Counted from the first letter of the stretch, positions 35,624 through 45,726 are shown. The stretch: 64,000 bases of DNA from Microbacterium sp. EYE_78 (GCF_023149035.1 NZ_JAHXMY010000001.1:1178001-1242000); one strand, 5' to 3'. Notes: a model not told the origin generated them from the letters alone. Translations and numbers: made by a program.

Positions 35624-36159
35624 TGTCGCCGTCCGCACTGGTCCGCTCCTGGCCGACGCTCGCCGCATGGGGCGCCGGACTCCTGCAGCTCGGACTCGGC
35701 GCGGGCGCCGTCACCAAGGGCGCTGACGTCGCGGCTCGCGGCGTCGGCGTCCTCCTGGTCACCGTGGGGGCCGCGGCACTCGTCTGGGGCGCCGTGGCCC
35801 TCGCCAAGGGCCGCCTCGTCGCCCCGCGCGGGGCCATGATCATCGGGCTGGCCGGTATCGCCGCGACCACGACCGTGCTCCTGGTGAATCCCGTGCAGAT
35901 GAGCGCCTACCCGGTCGCGGTCGCGCTCGCGCTGTCGTTGGTCGTCGGTGTGACCGCGGCCGTCACGGCGCGACGGGCCGCACGCCCCGAGCCGTCGGCC
36001 GTCCGGACCGCCGCCCGCACGAGTGTCTGGGGCCTCGTCCTCGGCGCGTTCCTGCTCTCGGGCATCGTGACGCCCGCGCTGGCCGCGACCCCCGTCGGGA
36101 GCGACGCCCCCGGCGCGAATGTCAACGAGGTCTTCATGCCCGGCCACGGCGGGCACTGA
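35623..36159 (+). CDS. Membrane protein of unknown function
   Basis: The 178-residue product has about five hydrophobic segments, a basic loop (TARRAARPEPSAVR) and a last segment followed by a short outside tail ending in FMPGHGGH. I do not recognise a family. Translation is coupled to the DUF4383 protein by overlapping stop and start codons. The His/Gly tail may bind metal, which is speculation. A strong terminator follows. Confidence 0.7.
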   Translation: MSPSALVRSWPTLAAWGAGLLQLGLGAGAVTKGADVAARGVGVLLVTVGAAALVWGAVALAKGRLVAPRGAMIIGLAGIAATTTVLLVNPVQMSAYPVAVALALSLVVGVTAAVTARRAARPEPSAVRTAARTSVWGLVLGAFLLSGIVTPALAATPVGSDAPGANVNEVFMPGHGGH

Positions 36160-36175
36160 GCCCTTCGCAACGAGA

Positions 36176-36210
36176 ACGGCCCCGGCATCCTCATCGGATG
36201 CCGGGGCCGT
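36176..36210. terminator. Bidirectional terminator between membrane protein and araA
   Basis: A perfect 15-bp stem (36176-36190 with 36196-36210) closes a 5-nt loop. The arms contain GGCATCC and GGATGCC. It separates two convergent genes, so it can serve both. Confidence 0.85.
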
Positions 36211-36222
36211 CGTCGGTTCCGG

Positions 36223-37725
36223 TTACAGCCCCTGTGCGAGGCGGTAGTACGCCTGGTTCCAGCGGAGCTCCTTCTGGAACCCGCGCGCCGTCGTGTCCTC
36301 GTCGATGACGAGCAGCTCGGTGCCGGCGATGTCGGCGAAGTCGCGGAACACCTCGATGCCCACGGCCGTCGTCATGACGGTGTGGTGCGCGGCGCCCGCG
36401 GCGAGCCAGCAGGCGGCCGAGGTCGCGAAGTCGGGCGAGGGCTTCCAGACGGCGCGGCCGACGGGGAGCTTGGGCAGGTCGGGCGCATCGACGTTCTCGA
36501 CGACGTTCGCGACGAGGCGGAACCGGTCGCGCATGTCGCTCATCGCGACGACGAGGGCGGGGCCGGCATCCGCCGTGAACACCAGGCGCACGGGGTCGGC
36601 TTTGCCGCCGATGCCCAGCTCGTGCACCTCGAGGCGCGGCTTCGAGGTCGTGAGCGTCGGCGAGACCTCGAGCATGTGCGCCCCCAGGATCCGCTCGGCA
36701 CCGGGCACGAGGTCGTAGGTGTAGTCCTCCATGAGGCTCGCGCCGCCGGGCAGACCCGAGCCCATGACGTTCGCGACACGCACGAGGATGGCGGTCTTCC
36801 AGTCGCCTTCGGCGCCGAAGCCGTAGCCCTCGGCCATGAGGCGCTGCACGGCGAGGCCGGGCAGCTGCGTCAGCGCGCCGAGGTCTTCGAACGACGTCGT
36901 GAACGCACCGAAGCCGCCGGCCTCAAGGAACGAGCGCAGCCCGATCTCGATCGCGGCGCCGTCGCGTAGCGACTGGTGCCGCTCGGCGCCGGGGAGCAGC
37001 TCGTCGGCCACGTCGTACGAGGCGACGTACTCCTCGACGAGCGCGTCGATCTGCGCATCGGATGCCTGGGCCACGGCATCCGCCAGTTCGTTCACGCCCC
37101 ACGTGTTGACCTGCACGCCGAACTGCAGCTCGGCCTCGGTCTTGTCGCCCTCGGTGACGGCGACGTAGCGCATGTTGTCGCCGAAGCGGGCGAGCTTGAG
37201 CGTCTTCACGGCCTGCCAGCCGGCGGCGGCGCGCTCCCAATCCTCGATCTGCTGCACGACGACGGGGTTCGAGACGTGACCGACGACGGTCTTGCGGGGG
37301 ACCCCGAGCCGCGTCTGGATGTACCCGAACTCGCGGTCGCCGTGGGCGGCCTGGTTGAGGTTCATGAAGTCGAAGTCGATGTCGTTCCACGGCAGCTCGA
37401 CGTTCGCCTGCGTGTGCAGGTGCAGGAGCGGCTTGCGGAGCGCGTCGAGGCCCGAGATCCACATCTTCGCGGGGCTGAACGTGTGCATCCACGCGATGAC
37501 GCCGATGACCGAGTCGTCGGCGTTCGCGTCGAGGGCGAGGCGGCGGATCGAGTCCGAGTCCTTCAGGACGGGCTTCCACTCGACCTTCACGGGCAGGCCC
37601 GCGAGGCCCTCGGCGACGGCCTGCGATTGCTCGGCGACCTGCCGCAGCGTCTCCTCGCCGTAGAGGTTCTGGCTGCCGGTGACGAACCAGACGGTGTACT
37701 GCTCGAGGCTGGTGGAGAGGGTCAT
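36223..37725 (-). CDS. araA: L-arabinose isomerase
   Basis: The 500-residue enzyme converts L-arabinose to L-ribulose; the length is exactly that of the family. The N-terminus [14 protein letters not shown] is diagnostic. Catalytic and Mn-binding residues can be seen as Glu in GAEGDWK, Glu in LMEDYTYD, His in GAHMLEVSP and the later His in AAHHTVM. GAAGGA lies 6 nt before the ATG inside the end of araB, and the two genes overlap by ATGA. It is the last gene of araD-araB-araA. Confidence 0.96.
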   Translation of the reverse strand: MTLSTSLEQYTVWFVTGSQNLYGEETLRQVAEQSQAVAEGLAGLPVKVEWKPVLKDSDSIRRLALDANADDSVIGVIAWMHTFSPAKMWISGLDALRKPLLHLHTQANVELPWNDIDFDFMNLNQAAHGDREFGYIQTRLGVPRKTVVGHVSNPVVVQQIEDWERAAAGWQAVKTLKLARFGDNMRYVAVTEGDKTEAELQFGVQVNTWGVNELADAVAQASDAQIDALVEEYVASYDVADELLPGAERHQSLRDGAAIEIGLRSFLEAGGFGAFTTSFEDLGALTQLPGLAVQRLMAEGYGFGAEGDWKTAILVRVANVMGSGLPGGASLMEDYTYDLVPGAERILGAHMLEVSPTLTTSKPRLEVHELGIGGKADPVRLVFTADAGPALVVAMSDMRDRFRLVANVVENVDAPDLPKLPVGRAVWKPSPDFATSAACWLAAGAAHHTVMTTAVGIEVFRDFADIAGTELLVIDEDTTARGFQKELRWNQAYYRLAQGL

Positions 37726-39386
37726 GCTGTTCCTTCGTTCTTCGATGAGCGGATGCCGCCGAGCGGCAGTGCGGTGACGGCGGCCGCCTCGACGGCCAGG
37801 CCGTCGCGGTAGCGCGCGAGGTAATCGGCGAACCCGGCGACGTCGGCCGGCTCGGGGGTGGCGGTGTCGGAGGCCGACCCCGCGAAGACGCGATCGGTGA
37901 GCCACGCGGCGAGGTCCGGGGACGCGTCCGGTCGCTCGGGCGCCGATCCGGCGGCATCCTGGGTCCCCCGAGTGCGCGCGACCGCGTACGCGGCGAGCAC
38001 GGCCATGCCCCACGCGCCGCCCTCGGCGGCGGTGTCGCCCACCGTGACGGGCACGTCGAGAGCCCCGGCGAGGAAGCGCTGCGCCACCCCGGCGGTGCGG
38101 AAGACCCCGCCGTGCGCGAACATCGCGTCGAGCTCGACACCCTCCTCGGCGAGCGTCTGCATGCCGATCGCGAGCGTCGCGAACACGCCGTAGACCTGCG
38201 CGCGCATGAGGTTCGCGAGCGAGAAGTCCGCGTCGGGCGTGCGGACGAGCAGGGGGCGCCCCTCGGCGAGGCCGGCGATCGGCTCGCCCGACAGGTGGTT
38301 GTAGGCGAGGAGACCACCGGCATCCGACCCGCCCTCGAGCGCTTCGCGCAGGAGCGTCTCGTAGACGGCATCGGACGAGAGCGACTGACCGGATGCCGCG
38401 GCGAACCGCGCGAACAGCGCCGCCCACGCGGCGAGCTCGCTCGCGCCGTTGTTGCAGTGCACCATCGCGACGGGGTCGCCGGCGGGCGTCGTCACGAGGT
38501 CGATCTCGGTGTGGACCCGCTCGAGCGGGCGCTCGAGGACGACCATCGCGAAGATGCTCGTGCCCGCGCTGACGTTGCCGGTGCGCGGCGAGACCGCGTT
38601 CGTGGCGACCATGCCGGTGCCGGCGTCGCCCTCGGCGGGAGCGGCGACCGCGCCGGGACGGAGGATGCCGGTCGGGTCGAGCAGGGCGGCGCCTGCCGCG
38701 GTGAGCGCCCCGGCATCCGCTCCCGCGGGGAGCACCTCGGGCAGCAGGTCCGTGAGGCTGCGACCGGCGAGGAAGTCCGCCGCGTGCGCGTCGTAGGCGG
38801 CGATGCGGTCGCGGTCGTAGCCGCCGTCCGGGCCGATCGGGAACATTCCCGACGCGTCGCCGACGCCCAGGGCGAAGCGGCCCGTGAGCTTCTCGTGCAC
38901 CCACCCGGCGAGGGTGGTGATCTTCGCGAGGGAGGCGAGATGCGCCTCGTCGTCGAGGACGGCCTGGTGCAGGTGCGCGATCGACCATCGGAGCGGGATG
39001 TTCACGCCCAGCAGGTCGGTCAGCTCCGCGGCTGCCGCACCGGTCGAGGTGTTGCGCCAGGTTCGGAACGGGACGAGCAGTGTCCCGTCGGCGTCGAAGG
39101 CGAGGTAGCCGTGCATCATCGCGGAGACGCCGATGCCGGCGAGGTCGGTCAGCTCGGCGCCCTGGCGGCGGACGTCGGCGACGAGGTCGGCGTAGGCGGC
39201 CTGCAGACCTGACCAGATGGCGTCCTCGGCGTAGGTCCAGACTCCGCCCTCGAGCGCGTTCTCCCACTCGTGGCTGCCGACGGCGAGCACGACCGTGGGG
39301 TCGGATGCGTCGACGAGGCACGCCTTGATCCGGGTCGAGCCGAGCTCGATGCCCAGCACGGCCCGGCCGGCGGCGATGGCGCTCAT
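37722..39386 (-). CDS. araB: Ribulokinase, FGGY family
   Basis: The 554-residue kinase phosphorylates L-ribulose. The N-terminal ATPase motif reads [17 protein letters not shown], with [13 protein letters not shown] as the substrate-side segment and [16 protein letters not shown] and [20 protein letters not shown] as the second phosphate/adenosine motifs of FGGY kinases. Overlaps on both sides (ATGA) place it between araD and araA in one operon. It is closer to the actinobacterial XylB-like ribulokinases than to the E. coli AraB type; this is a judgement from motif style. Confidence 0.9.
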   Translation of the reverse strand: MSAIAAGRAVLGIELGSTRIKACLVDASDPTVVLAVGSHEWENALEGGVWTYAEDAIWSGLQAAYADLVADVRRQGAELTDLAGIGVSAMMHGYLAFDADGTLLVPFRTWRNTSTGAAAAELTDLLGVNIPLRWSIAHLHQAVLDDEAHLASLAKITTLAGWVHEKLTGRFALGVGDASGMFPIGPDGGYDRDRIAAYDAHAADFLAGRSLTDLLPEVLPAGADAGALTAAGAALLDPTGILRPGAVAAPAEGDAGTGMVATNAVSPRTGNVSAGTSIFAMVVLERPLERVHTEIDLVTTPAGDPVAMVHCNNGASELAAWAALFARFAAASGQSLSSDAVYETLLREALEGGSDAGGLLAYNHLSGEPIAGLAEGRPLLVRTPDADFSLANLMRAQVYGVFATLAIGMQTLAEEGVELDAMFAHGGVFRTAGVAQRFLAGALDVPVTVGDTAAEGGAWGMAVLAAYAVARTRGTQDAAGSAPERPDASPDLAAWLTDRVFAGSASDTATPEPADVAGFADYLARYRDGLAVEAAAVTALPLGGIRSSKNEGTA

Positions 39387-40078
39387 CGGCGGGCGTCCGT
39401 GCTCTGGCCGTACACGTTCTGGTAGCGGTTGTAGAGGGCGTCGATCTTGTCCTGCGGGATGGGGATCAGCTCGCCGCCCTGCCGGGCGAAGTGGACGGTG
39501 CGGGCGGCGTCCTCGCACATGACGGCGGCTTTGACGGCATCCTTCGCGCTGACGCCGATCGTGAACGGCCCGTGGTTCTGCATCAGGACGGCGCGGGAGC
39601 GGTGACCGCTCAGGGTCTCGACGATGCCGCGGCCGATCGAGTCGTCGCCGATGATCGCGAACGGTCCGACCGGGATCGGGCCGCCGAACTCGTCGGCCAT
39701 GCCCGTGATGACGCACGGGATCTCCTCGCCGCGCGCGGCCCAGGCCACGGCGTAGGGGGAGTGCGTGTGCACGACGCCGCCGACCTCGGGCATGTTCCGG
39801 TAGACGTAGGCGTGCGCGGCGGTGTCGCTCGAGGGCGAGCGCTCGCTCCCGGCGCTGCCGGGGACGACGGTGCCGTCGAGGTCGCACAGGATCATGTTCT
39901 CGGGCGCGAGGTCGTCGTACGAGACGCCGGACGGCTTGATGACGAACAGGTCCGCGCCCGGGACGCGACCCGAGACGTTGCCCCCGGTCCAGATGACGAG
40001 GCCGTAGCGGACGAGTTCGGCGTGCAGGGCGGCCACGTCCGCGCGGACGGCGGCGATCGCCTCATCGAGATCGGTCAT
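39383..40078 (-). CDS. araD: L-ribulose-5-phosphate 4-epimerase
   Basis: The 231-residue class II aldolase-like enzyme makes D-xylulose 5-phosphate. Substrate-binding TGGNVSGR, the zinc ligands in VVHTHSPYA and the late His in LMQNHGPF are all present. It is the first gene of the arabinose operon. No ribosome site precedes its ATG; instead TAACAT lies 7 nt upstream, inside a palindromic operator, which indicates a leaderless mRNA controlled by direct occlusion of the promoter. Confidence 0.95.
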   Translation of the reverse strand: MTDLDEAIAAVRADVAALHAELVRYGLVIWTGGNVSGRVPGADLFVIKPSGVSYDDLAPENMILCDLDGTVVPGSAGSERSPSSDTAAHAYVYRNMPEVGGVVHTHSPYAVAWAARGEEIPCVITGMADEFGGPIPVGPFAIIGDDSIGRGIVETLSGHRSRAVLMQNHGPFTIGVSAKDAVKAAVMCEDAARTVHFARQGGELIPIPQDKIDALYNRYQNVYGQSTDARR

Positions 40079-40082
40079 AGGC

Positions 40083-40104
40083 GAGATGTTATCGGTAACA
40101 TCTC
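40083..40104. promoter_or_regulatory. Palindromic operator overlapping the araD promoter
   Basis: GAGATGTTA at 40083-40091 and TAACATCTC at 40096-40104 are a perfect 9-bp inverted repeat around TCGG. The sequence fits a LacI-family arabinose regulator site. On the minus strand its last arm contains TAACAT, the probable -10 box (40086-40091), 7 nt before the araD start. Confidence 0.8.
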
Positions 40105-40245
40105 CGTTTCGCCAGGCCGGGCCTCTCCGCCGTCGACCGTTCTCCGGATGGATCGCCCGGTCGGCACGTCTCGGCCCCCGGTGCGCCGGTCGTTCCGGAG
40201 TTCGGGCCGCGGTCCGACGGCAGCCGCCCTGCGCGACGACCGCGC

Positions 40246-41238
40246 TCAGCCGCGCGGCGCCGCCGTCGACGCGCGCGCGATCAGCACCGGCTCCGCCACC
40301 GCCCCGGCGGCAGGCAGCCCCAGCGCCTCGGCGACCACGCGCCGCGCCTCGCCGGCAGTGTCGACGCGGACCGTCGTGAGCGCGGGCGTGTAGAAGGCGG
40401 CATCCGCGTTGTCGTCGAACCCCGTCACCGAGACGTCCTCCGGCACGCGGATCCCCTCGGCGGCGAGTCCAGCGATGAGCCCGAGCGCCATCTGATCGTT
40501 CGCCGCCGCGACCGCCGTCGGCCCTGACGCGCCGCGCACCGCGACAGCGACCTCGCGCGCGACCGCGGCGCCCGTGGCGGCGCTCCAGTCCCCGCGCCAG
40601 GTCGCCGCGGGCCGGATGCCGGCGGTCGCCAGCGCCCCGTCGGCGCCCTCGTCGCGGGTCGTCGCTTCGAGCCAGTCCGCGGGTCCCGACAGCAGCGCGA
40701 TGCGGCGGTGCCCGAGCCCCACGAGGTGGTCGATCGCGAGCGCGGCGCCGAGCCGCTGGCGCTCGGCGCCCTCACCGGTGTGCAGGGCGGCGAGCGGCGT
40801 GTCGCCGGCGACCTGTCGCAGGGCGGGCAGCGTGGCGGTGTGGGCGGCGACGACGATCAGCGCGTCGACCCCCTGCGACAGCAGTCGCTGGGCGGCATCA
40901 GTGACGGATGCCGGGTCCGCGGCATCCGCATACGCCGTCGCCAACCAGCGGTCCGCCTCGCGCGCCGCGGCGTCGAGGGCGGCGATGCCGGCACCCGGAC
41001 CCCACAGGGTGGCGTCGGAGGCGACCACGCCGACGGTGCGGGTGGTCGCGGTGCCGAGCGCGCGCGCGGCGTTGTTGACGCGGTAGCCGAGCTCGGCCAT
41101 GGCGGCCTCGACGCGGGCGCGCGTCTCGGGGCGCAGGTTCGGGCTGTCGTTGATGACGCGCGAGACGGTCTGCGTCGACACCCCGGCGCGCGCGGCGACG
41201 TCGCGCACGCTCGCGCGCATCGTTCCGCCCCGGGCCAT
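40246..41238 (-). CDS. LacI-family regulator of the arabinose operon (AraR-like)
   Basis: From the ATG at 41238 the protein has 330 residues: headpiece SVRDVAARAGVSTQTVSRVI, hinge NNAARALGTATTRT and a sensor domain ending in TGFDDNADAAFYTP. An ATG six codons later is a possible alternative start, and a longer frame with a GTG start upstream is less likely. TACAGT lies 7 nt before the chosen ATG with no ribosome site. It is directly upstream of araDBA in the same direction, with the palindrome at 40083-40104 between, so it is the likely repressor of that operon. Confidence 0.88.
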   Translation of the reverse strand: MARGGTMRASVRDVAARAGVSTQTVSRVINDSPNLRPETRARVEAAMAELGYRVNNAARALGTATTRTVGVVASDATLWGPGAGIAALDAAAREADRWLATAYADAADPASVTDAAQRLLSQGVDALIVVAAHTATLPALRQVAGDTPLAALHTGEGAERQRLGAALAIDHLVGLGHRRIALLSGPADWLEATTRDEGADGALATAGIRPAATWRGDWSAATGAAVAREVAVAVRGASGPTAVAAANDQMALGLIAGLAAEGIRVPEDVSVTGFDDNADAAFYTPALTTVRVDTAGEARRVVAEALGLPAAGAVAEPVLIARASTAAPRG

Positions 41239-41245
41239 GGCGCTC

Positions 41246-41251
41246 ACTGTA
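41246..41251 (-). promoter_or_regulatory. Leaderless -10 box of the araR-like gene
   Basis: On the minus strand the hexamer reads TACAGT and is followed by 7 nt and the ATG at 41238. A clear -35 is not visible. Confidence 0.5.
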
Positions 41252-41350
41252 GCGGCCCCTTGCACGAGTGCCGTCCCGCTGTCGAGCGGCGGCGCCCGGC
41301 GTCCCGCCGCGGTTACCGTGGAACCTCCACGCGGACGGAGGAGGGACCGG

Positions 41351-43141
41351 ATGCGGCTGCTGCAGCGCCTCGCGCTCGGGCGCCTCTACGCGCGCCTGCC
41401 CGAATGGGTGCGCCTGCTCGTCGCTGCGGGCGCCGTCGTCCTCGGCGTCGTGATCGTGATCCGTCCGACGACGGCGCTCGGTGTGCTGGCGTGGCTGATC
41501 GGCGGCGGCATGGTGCTCACGGGTGTCATCGAGCTGACCGGTCGCGACGGCGAGGGGCCGCGCCCGCGGTGGCGCACGCTCACCGGTGCGGCGTGGGTGC
41601 TCGGCGGGCTCGTCGTCCTGCTGACGCCCGGCCTGACCGTCCGCGTCATGGCGACCCTGGTCGGCGTGCTCCTGCTCGCGGCGGGCGTCGCCGGGGTGTT
41701 CGCCGTGTTCGCGAAGGGACGGACGCTGGACGCGCGCATCGCGGATGCCGCCTTCGCCGTCTCCGGCGTGATCTTCGGTGTGCTGGCGCTGTTCTGGCCC
41801 GACATCACGCTGCTCGTCGTCGCCGTCGTGTTCGGGGCGCGGCTCATCATGAGCGGCGTCGTCGATCTGTGGACCCGGCTTCGCCGCCGCAGGGACACCG
41901 CGGCCGAGCAGCGTCACGAGGCCCGTCCGCGCCGGCGGTGGGGCCGCACGGTGATCGCCCTCGCATCCGTCGCGCTCGCCGTGACCACGGCCGTCGTCAC
42001 GACGCCGCTGCGCGAAGGATCGACCGTCGTCGACGAGTTCTACGCAGCCCCGCGCGACATGCCGGGCGAGCCGGGGCGGCTCGTGCGGGCGGAGCCGTTC
42101 ACCTCCGGCATCCCGAACACGGCACAGGCCTGGCGGATCCTCTACACGACCACCGGCGTCAGCGGCGAGGTGCGCGTCGCGAGCGGCGTCGTCGTCGTCC
42201 CCCGCGAGGGCGACGGCCGGTGGCCCGTCATCGACTGGAACCACGGCACGACGGGGTTCTCGGAGCACTGCGCACCCTCCCTGCAGCCGAGAGGGCTGTG
42301 GTCGGGTGCGCTCTACGTCCTGCCCGCGATCATCCGCGAGGGGTGGGCCGTCGTCGCGACCGACTACATCGGCCTCGGCACGGAGGGGCCGCATCCGTAC
42401 CTCGTCGGGCCGCCGAGCGCGACCGCGTCGCTGGACGCGGTTCGCGCAGCACGTGAGCTGCAGGAGGCCGACCTCGGGTCCCGCGCCGTGATCTGGGGCC
42501 ATTCGCAGGGCGGCGGCGCAGCGCTCTGGGCGGGTGCGATGGCCCGGGAGTACGCGCCCGAGGTCTTCGTGCAGGGCGTCGCCGCCCTCGCGCCGGCGAG
42601 CGACCCGCCGGCGCTCGTCCAGAACATCTCCTCGGTCACCGGCGGCAGCATCTTCGCCTCGTACGCCTTCGCCGCCTTCTCCGACATCTACGACGACGTC
42701 GAGTACGCCGACTACGTCAGGCCCGGTGCCGACACGGTGCTGCGGCAGATGTCCGAGCGGTGCCTCTCCGATCCCGCGATCGTGGTGTCGGTGGCCGCGG
42801 CGATCGGGATGAGCGGCGACCCGCGCCTGTTCTCGACGCCACCGGCATCCGGACCCCTCGGCGTGCACCTGCGCGACAACGTCGCACCGCTCCGGCAGAC
42901 CGCACCGCTGCTCATCGGCCACGGCGGGGCGGACAGCGTCATCTCGGTCGGCACGCAGTCCGACTTCGTCGAGCGGATGTGCGCCGCGGGGCAGGACGTC
43001 GACTTCCGCATCTACGACGGCTACGAGCACGCGGGTGTGGTCGAACGGCCCTCGCCCCTGCTCGACGAACTGTTCGAGTGGACCCGGGCGCGGTTCGCCG
43101 GCGAGCCGGTCGCGGAGGGATGCACGACCACCCGCGAGTGA
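41351..43141 (+). CDS. Fusion of DUF308 (HdeD-like) membrane domain and secretory lipase-type hydrolase
   Basis: The 596-residue protein has two parts. Residues 20-175 carry six hydrophobic segments with internal repeats (VLAWLIGGGMVLTGVIELT, FGARLIMSGVVDLW), the HdeD/DUF308 pattern. After a basic linker and a seventh hydrophobic stretch near 205, the rest is an alpha/beta hydrolase like secretory lipases: WNHGTTGFSEHC, GHSQGG with nucleophile Ser, an acid in GHGGADSVI and His in DGYEHAG. GGAGGAGGG precedes the ATG by 4-5 nt. The hydrolase half is probably held outside the cell by the membrane half. It stands alone, so nothing nearby names the substrate. Ester or lipid hydrolysis is expected. 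Confidence 0.82.
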   Translation: MRLLQRLALGRLYARLPEWVRLLVAAGAVVLGVVIVIRPTTALGVLAWLIGGGMVLTGVIELTGRDGEGPRPRWRTLTGAAWVLGGLVVLLTPGLTVRVMATLVGVLLLAAGVAGVFAVFAKGRTLDARIADAAFAVSGVIFGVLALFWPDITLLVVAVVFGARLIMSGVVDLWTRLRRRRDTAAEQRHEARPRRRWGRTVIALASVALAVTTAVVTTPLREGSTVVDEFYAAPRDMPGEPGRLVRAEPFTSGIPNTAQAWRILYTTTGVSGEVRVASGVVVVPREGDGRWPVIDWNHGTTGFSEHCAPSLQPRGLWSGALYVLPAIIREGWAVVATDYIGLGTEGPHPYLVGPPSATASLDAVRAARELQEADLGSRAVIWGHSQGGGAALWAGAMAREYAPEVFVQGVAALAPASDPPALVQNISSVTGGSIFASYAFAAFSDIYDDVEYADYVRPGADTVLRQMSERCLSDPAIVVSVAAAIGMSGDPRLFSTPPASGPLGVHLRDNVAPLRQTAPLLIGHGGADSVISVGTQSDFVERMCAAGQDVDFRIYDGYEHAGVVERPSPLLDELFEWTRARFAGEPVAEGCTTTRE

Positions 43142-43167
43142 CCCGGCCGGCCCGTCGGCGGCGGCCA

Positions 43168-43173
43168 TAGGGT
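43168..43173 (+). promoter_or_regulatory. Leaderless -10 box of the M13 peptidase gene
   Basis: TAGGGT is followed by 7 nt and the ATG at 43181; no ribosome site is present. Confidence 0.6.
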
Positions 43174-43180
43174 GGGACGC

Positions 43181-45163
43181 ATGACCGAGAACACGCTTCC
43201 CTCCGGCATCCAGCTCGACGAGCTGAGCGCCGACGTCCGGCCCCAGGACGACCTGTTCCGCCACGTCAACGGTGCCTGGCTCGAGCGGACGGAGATCCCC
43301 GAGGACAAGGCGCGCTGGGGGTCGTTCCACCTCATCGCCGAGCAGGCCGAGCACGACGTGCGCGAGATCATCCAGGAGTCCACCAGCGCCGAGCCGGGCA
43401 CGGAGGCCCGCAAGATCGGCGACCTGTTCACGAGCTTCATGGACACCGAGGCGATCGAGGCGCGCGGGGCCGAGGCGCTCGCGCCGCAGCTCGCGCAGGT
43501 CGAGGCGGTCACCGGCATCCCGAGCCTGCTGCACACCGCCGGCACGCTCGAGCGCGAGGGTGTCGCGGGGGTCTTCGGCACCTACATCGAGCCCGACCCG
43601 GGCAATCCGCAGCGCTACGTGATGTTCCTCGTGCAGGGTGGACTGTCGCTCCCCGACGAGAGCTACTACCGCCTCGACAACTTCGAGAAGACGCGCACGG
43701 CGTTCCGCGCCTACGTCGCCACCGTCTTCGGACTCGCGGGCGTCGCCGACGCCGAGGCGCAGGCCGATCGCGTCGTCGCGCTCGAGACCGAGATCGCGTC
43801 GCACCACTGGGACAACGTCCGCAGCCGTGACGCCGTCGCGACCTACAACCTGATGACGTGGGATGCCGCGGTGCAGCTCACCGGCGTCGACCTCGCCCCC
43901 TGGCGCGACGCCGTCGCCCCCGGCAAGGCCGGCGTCATCGAGGACGTCGACGTCAACCAGCCGAGCTTCTTCGAAGGGCTCGGCACCCTGCTCGTGGAGG
44001 ACCGGCTCGAGGACTGGAAGGCGTGGCTGCGCCTGCAGGTCATCCGCTCCGCCGCACCCTTCCTGTCGCAGCCGTTCGTCGACGCGAACTTCGCGTTCTA
44101 CGGCACCGAGATGACCGGTGTCCCCGTCAACCGGGAGCGCTGGAAGCGCGGGGTCTCGCTCGTCGAGGCCGCCCTCGGCGAAGCGGTCGGCAAGGTCTAC
44201 GTCGAGCGGCACTTCCCGCCGCAGGCGAAGGAGGAGATGGACGTCCTCGTCGACAACCTCATCGAGGCCTACCGGCAGTCGATCTCGTCGCTCGAGTGGA
44301 TGACGCCCGCGACCCGCGAGCGCGCGCTCGAGAAGCTCGAGGCGTTCACGCCGAAGGTCGGCTACCCGGTGAAGTGGAAGGACTACTCGGACCTCGGGAT
44401 CGAGGCATCCGACCTCATCGGCAACGTCCGCCGCTCGAACGCGTGGCAGCACGACCAGCAGCTCGCGAAGCTCGGGGCGCCCATCGACCGCGACGAGTGG
44501 TTCATGACGCCGCAGACGGTCAACGCGTACTACAACCCGCTGATGAACGAGATCGTCTTCCCCGCCGCGATCCTGCAGCACCCGTTCTTCGACCTCGAGC
44601 GCGACCCCGCCGCGAACTACGGCGGCATCGGTGCCGTGATCGGCCACGAGATCGGCCACGGCTTCGACGACCAGGGGAGTGCGTTCGACGGCACCGGTGC
44701 GCTCAACGACTGGTGGACCGACGAGGACCGTGCGGCGTTCACCGAGCGCACGAAGACCCTCATCGAGCAGTACAACGCGCTCGTGCCGCAGGGGCTGTCG
44801 TCCGATCACACGGTCAACGGCGCGCTGACGATCGGCGAGAACATCGGCGACCTCGGCGGCCTCGGCATCGCGATCAAGGCCTACCGCCTGCACCTGCAGA
44901 CGACCGGCTCGACGGATGCCGACGGCCCCGTCATCGACGGACTCACCGGCATCCAGCGCCTGCTGCTCAGCTGGGGGCAGATCTGGCAGCAGAAGGGGCG
45001 CGATGCCGAGACGATCCGTCTGCTGACGATCGACCCGCACTCGCCGAACGAGTTCCGCTGCAACCAGATCGTGCGCAACATCGACGAGTTCTACGCCGCG
45101 TTCGAGGTGACCCCGTCGGACGAGCTCTGGCTCGACGAGGACAAGCGCGTCACCATCTGGTGA
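43181..45163 (+). CDS. M13-family metallopeptidase (neprilysin/PepO-like)
   Basis: The 660-residue protein is the usual length of bacterial M13 enzymes, which cleave short peptides. The zinc motif HEIGH is at 489-493 (VIGHEIGHGFDDQGS), with the second element GENIGDLGG supplying the third ligand Glu near 553, and the substrate motif NAYYNPLMNEIVFPA near 448. The N-terminus lacks signal peptide or membrane anchor (QDDLFRHVNGAW), so action is cytosolic. It overlaps a 2'-5' RNA ligase-like gene by GTGA. Confidence 0.93.
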   Translation: MTENTLPSGIQLDELSADVRPQDDLFRHVNGAWLERTEIPEDKARWGSFHLIAEQAEHDVREIIQESTSAEPGTEARKIGDLFTSFMDTEAIEARGAEALAPQLAQVEAVTGIPSLLHTAGTLEREGVAGVFGTYIEPDPGNPQRYVMFLVQGGLSLPDESYYRLDNFEKTRTAFRAYVATVFGLAGVADAEAQADRVVALETEIASHHWDNVRSRDAVATYNLMTWDAAVQLTGVDLAPWRDAVAPGKAGVIEDVDVNQPSFFEGLGTLLVEDRLEDWKAWLRLQVIRSAAPFLSQPFVDANFAFYGTEMTGVPVNRERWKRGVSLVEAALGEAVGKVYVERHFPPQAKEEMDVLVDNLIEAYRQSISSLEWMTPATRERALEKLEAFTPKVGYPVKWKDYSDLGIEASDLIGNVRRSNAWQHDQQLAKLGAPIDRDEWFMTPQTVNAYYNPLMNEIVFPAAILQHPFFDLERDPAANYGGIGAVIGHEIGHGFDDQGSAFDGTGALNDWWTDEDRAAFTERTKTLIEQYNALVPQGLSSDHTVNGALTIGENIGDLGGLGIAIKAYRLHLQTTGSTDADGPVIDGLTGIQRLLLSWGQIWQQKGRDAETIRLLTIDPHSPNEFRCNQIVRNIDEFYAAFEVTPSDELWLDEDKRVTIW

Positions 45164-45690
45164 CCGCGGTGCGCGGCGCGCCGGTCGTCAGCATCGAGCT
45201 CGAGTTCGATGCGGCGACCGAGCGCGCCGTGCGCGCGGAATGGCAGGCACTCGCCGACGCCGGGCTGTCGAGCCTCGCGGCGCACACGTCGCCGTCGAAT
45301 GCGCCGCACGTGACGCTGCTGGTGCGTTCCGCGGTGACGCTCGCGCACATGCCGCTGCCCCCGGCGTTCCCTGTGACGCTCGGCGCCGTGGTGCTCTTCG
45401 GGGCGGGGGAGCGGCGGGTGCTCGCGCGCTCGGTCGTCCCGTCGGCGGAGCTCCTCGCCCTGCACGCGGCGGTGCACGCCGCAGCGGGACCGGGCGACGA
45501 CGCTCCGCACACCGCGCCGGGGGAGTGGACGCCGCACGTCACCCTCGCCCGCCGGATCAAAGTCTCGGACCTCGAGCGTGCGCTGCCGCTGCTGGGAGAC
45601 CCGATCGTCGGGACGGTGCGGGGGCTGCGGCGGTGGGACGCGGCATCCGCCACCGTGACCGGGCTGGGTGCGTTCGCGGACAGGGCTTGA
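45160..45690 (+). CDS. 2'-5' RNA ligase family protein (2H phosphoesterase)
   Basis: From the GTG that overlaps the peptidase stop the protein has 176 residues; another GTG three codons later is possible. Two HxT motifs, PHVTLLVRS near 46-54 and PHVTLARRI near 126-134, define the 2H phosphoesterase active site that acts on cyclic phosphates or 2'-5' linked nucleotides. The cellular role of such proteins in actinobacteria is unclear. Coupling to an M13 peptidase gene has no obvious functional meaning. Confidence 0.8.
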   Translation: MTAVRGAPVVSIELEFDAATERAVRAEWQALADAGLSSLAAHTSPSNAPHVTLLVRSAVTLAHMPLPPAFPVTLGAVVLFGAGERRVLARSVVPSAELLALHAAVHAAAGPGDDAPHTAPGEWTPHVTLARRIKVSDLERALPLLGDPIVGTVRGLRRWDAASATVTGLGAFADRA

Positions 45691-45717
45691 CCCTCACACG
45701 GTGTCAGACTGTGGCCT
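45687..45717 (+). promoter_or_regulatory. MerR-type promoter with dyad spacer
   Basis: TTGACC at 45687-45692 is followed by a 19-nt spacer containing CTCACACGGTGTCAG, an imperfect dyad, and a weak -10 TGGCCT at 45712-45717. Overlong spacers with a central dyad are the mark of MerR-controlled promoters. A close relative lies at 56591-56622. Confidence 0.6.
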
Positions 45718-45726
45718 GGGATCACC

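Noticed and set aside
40898..45040. A 1380-codon open frame on the minus strand
   Set aside because: It runs antisense through the repressor, lipase fusion and M13 genes; its sequence is Arg/Asp/Val-biased without domains, an effect of GC-rich codons on the opposite strand.
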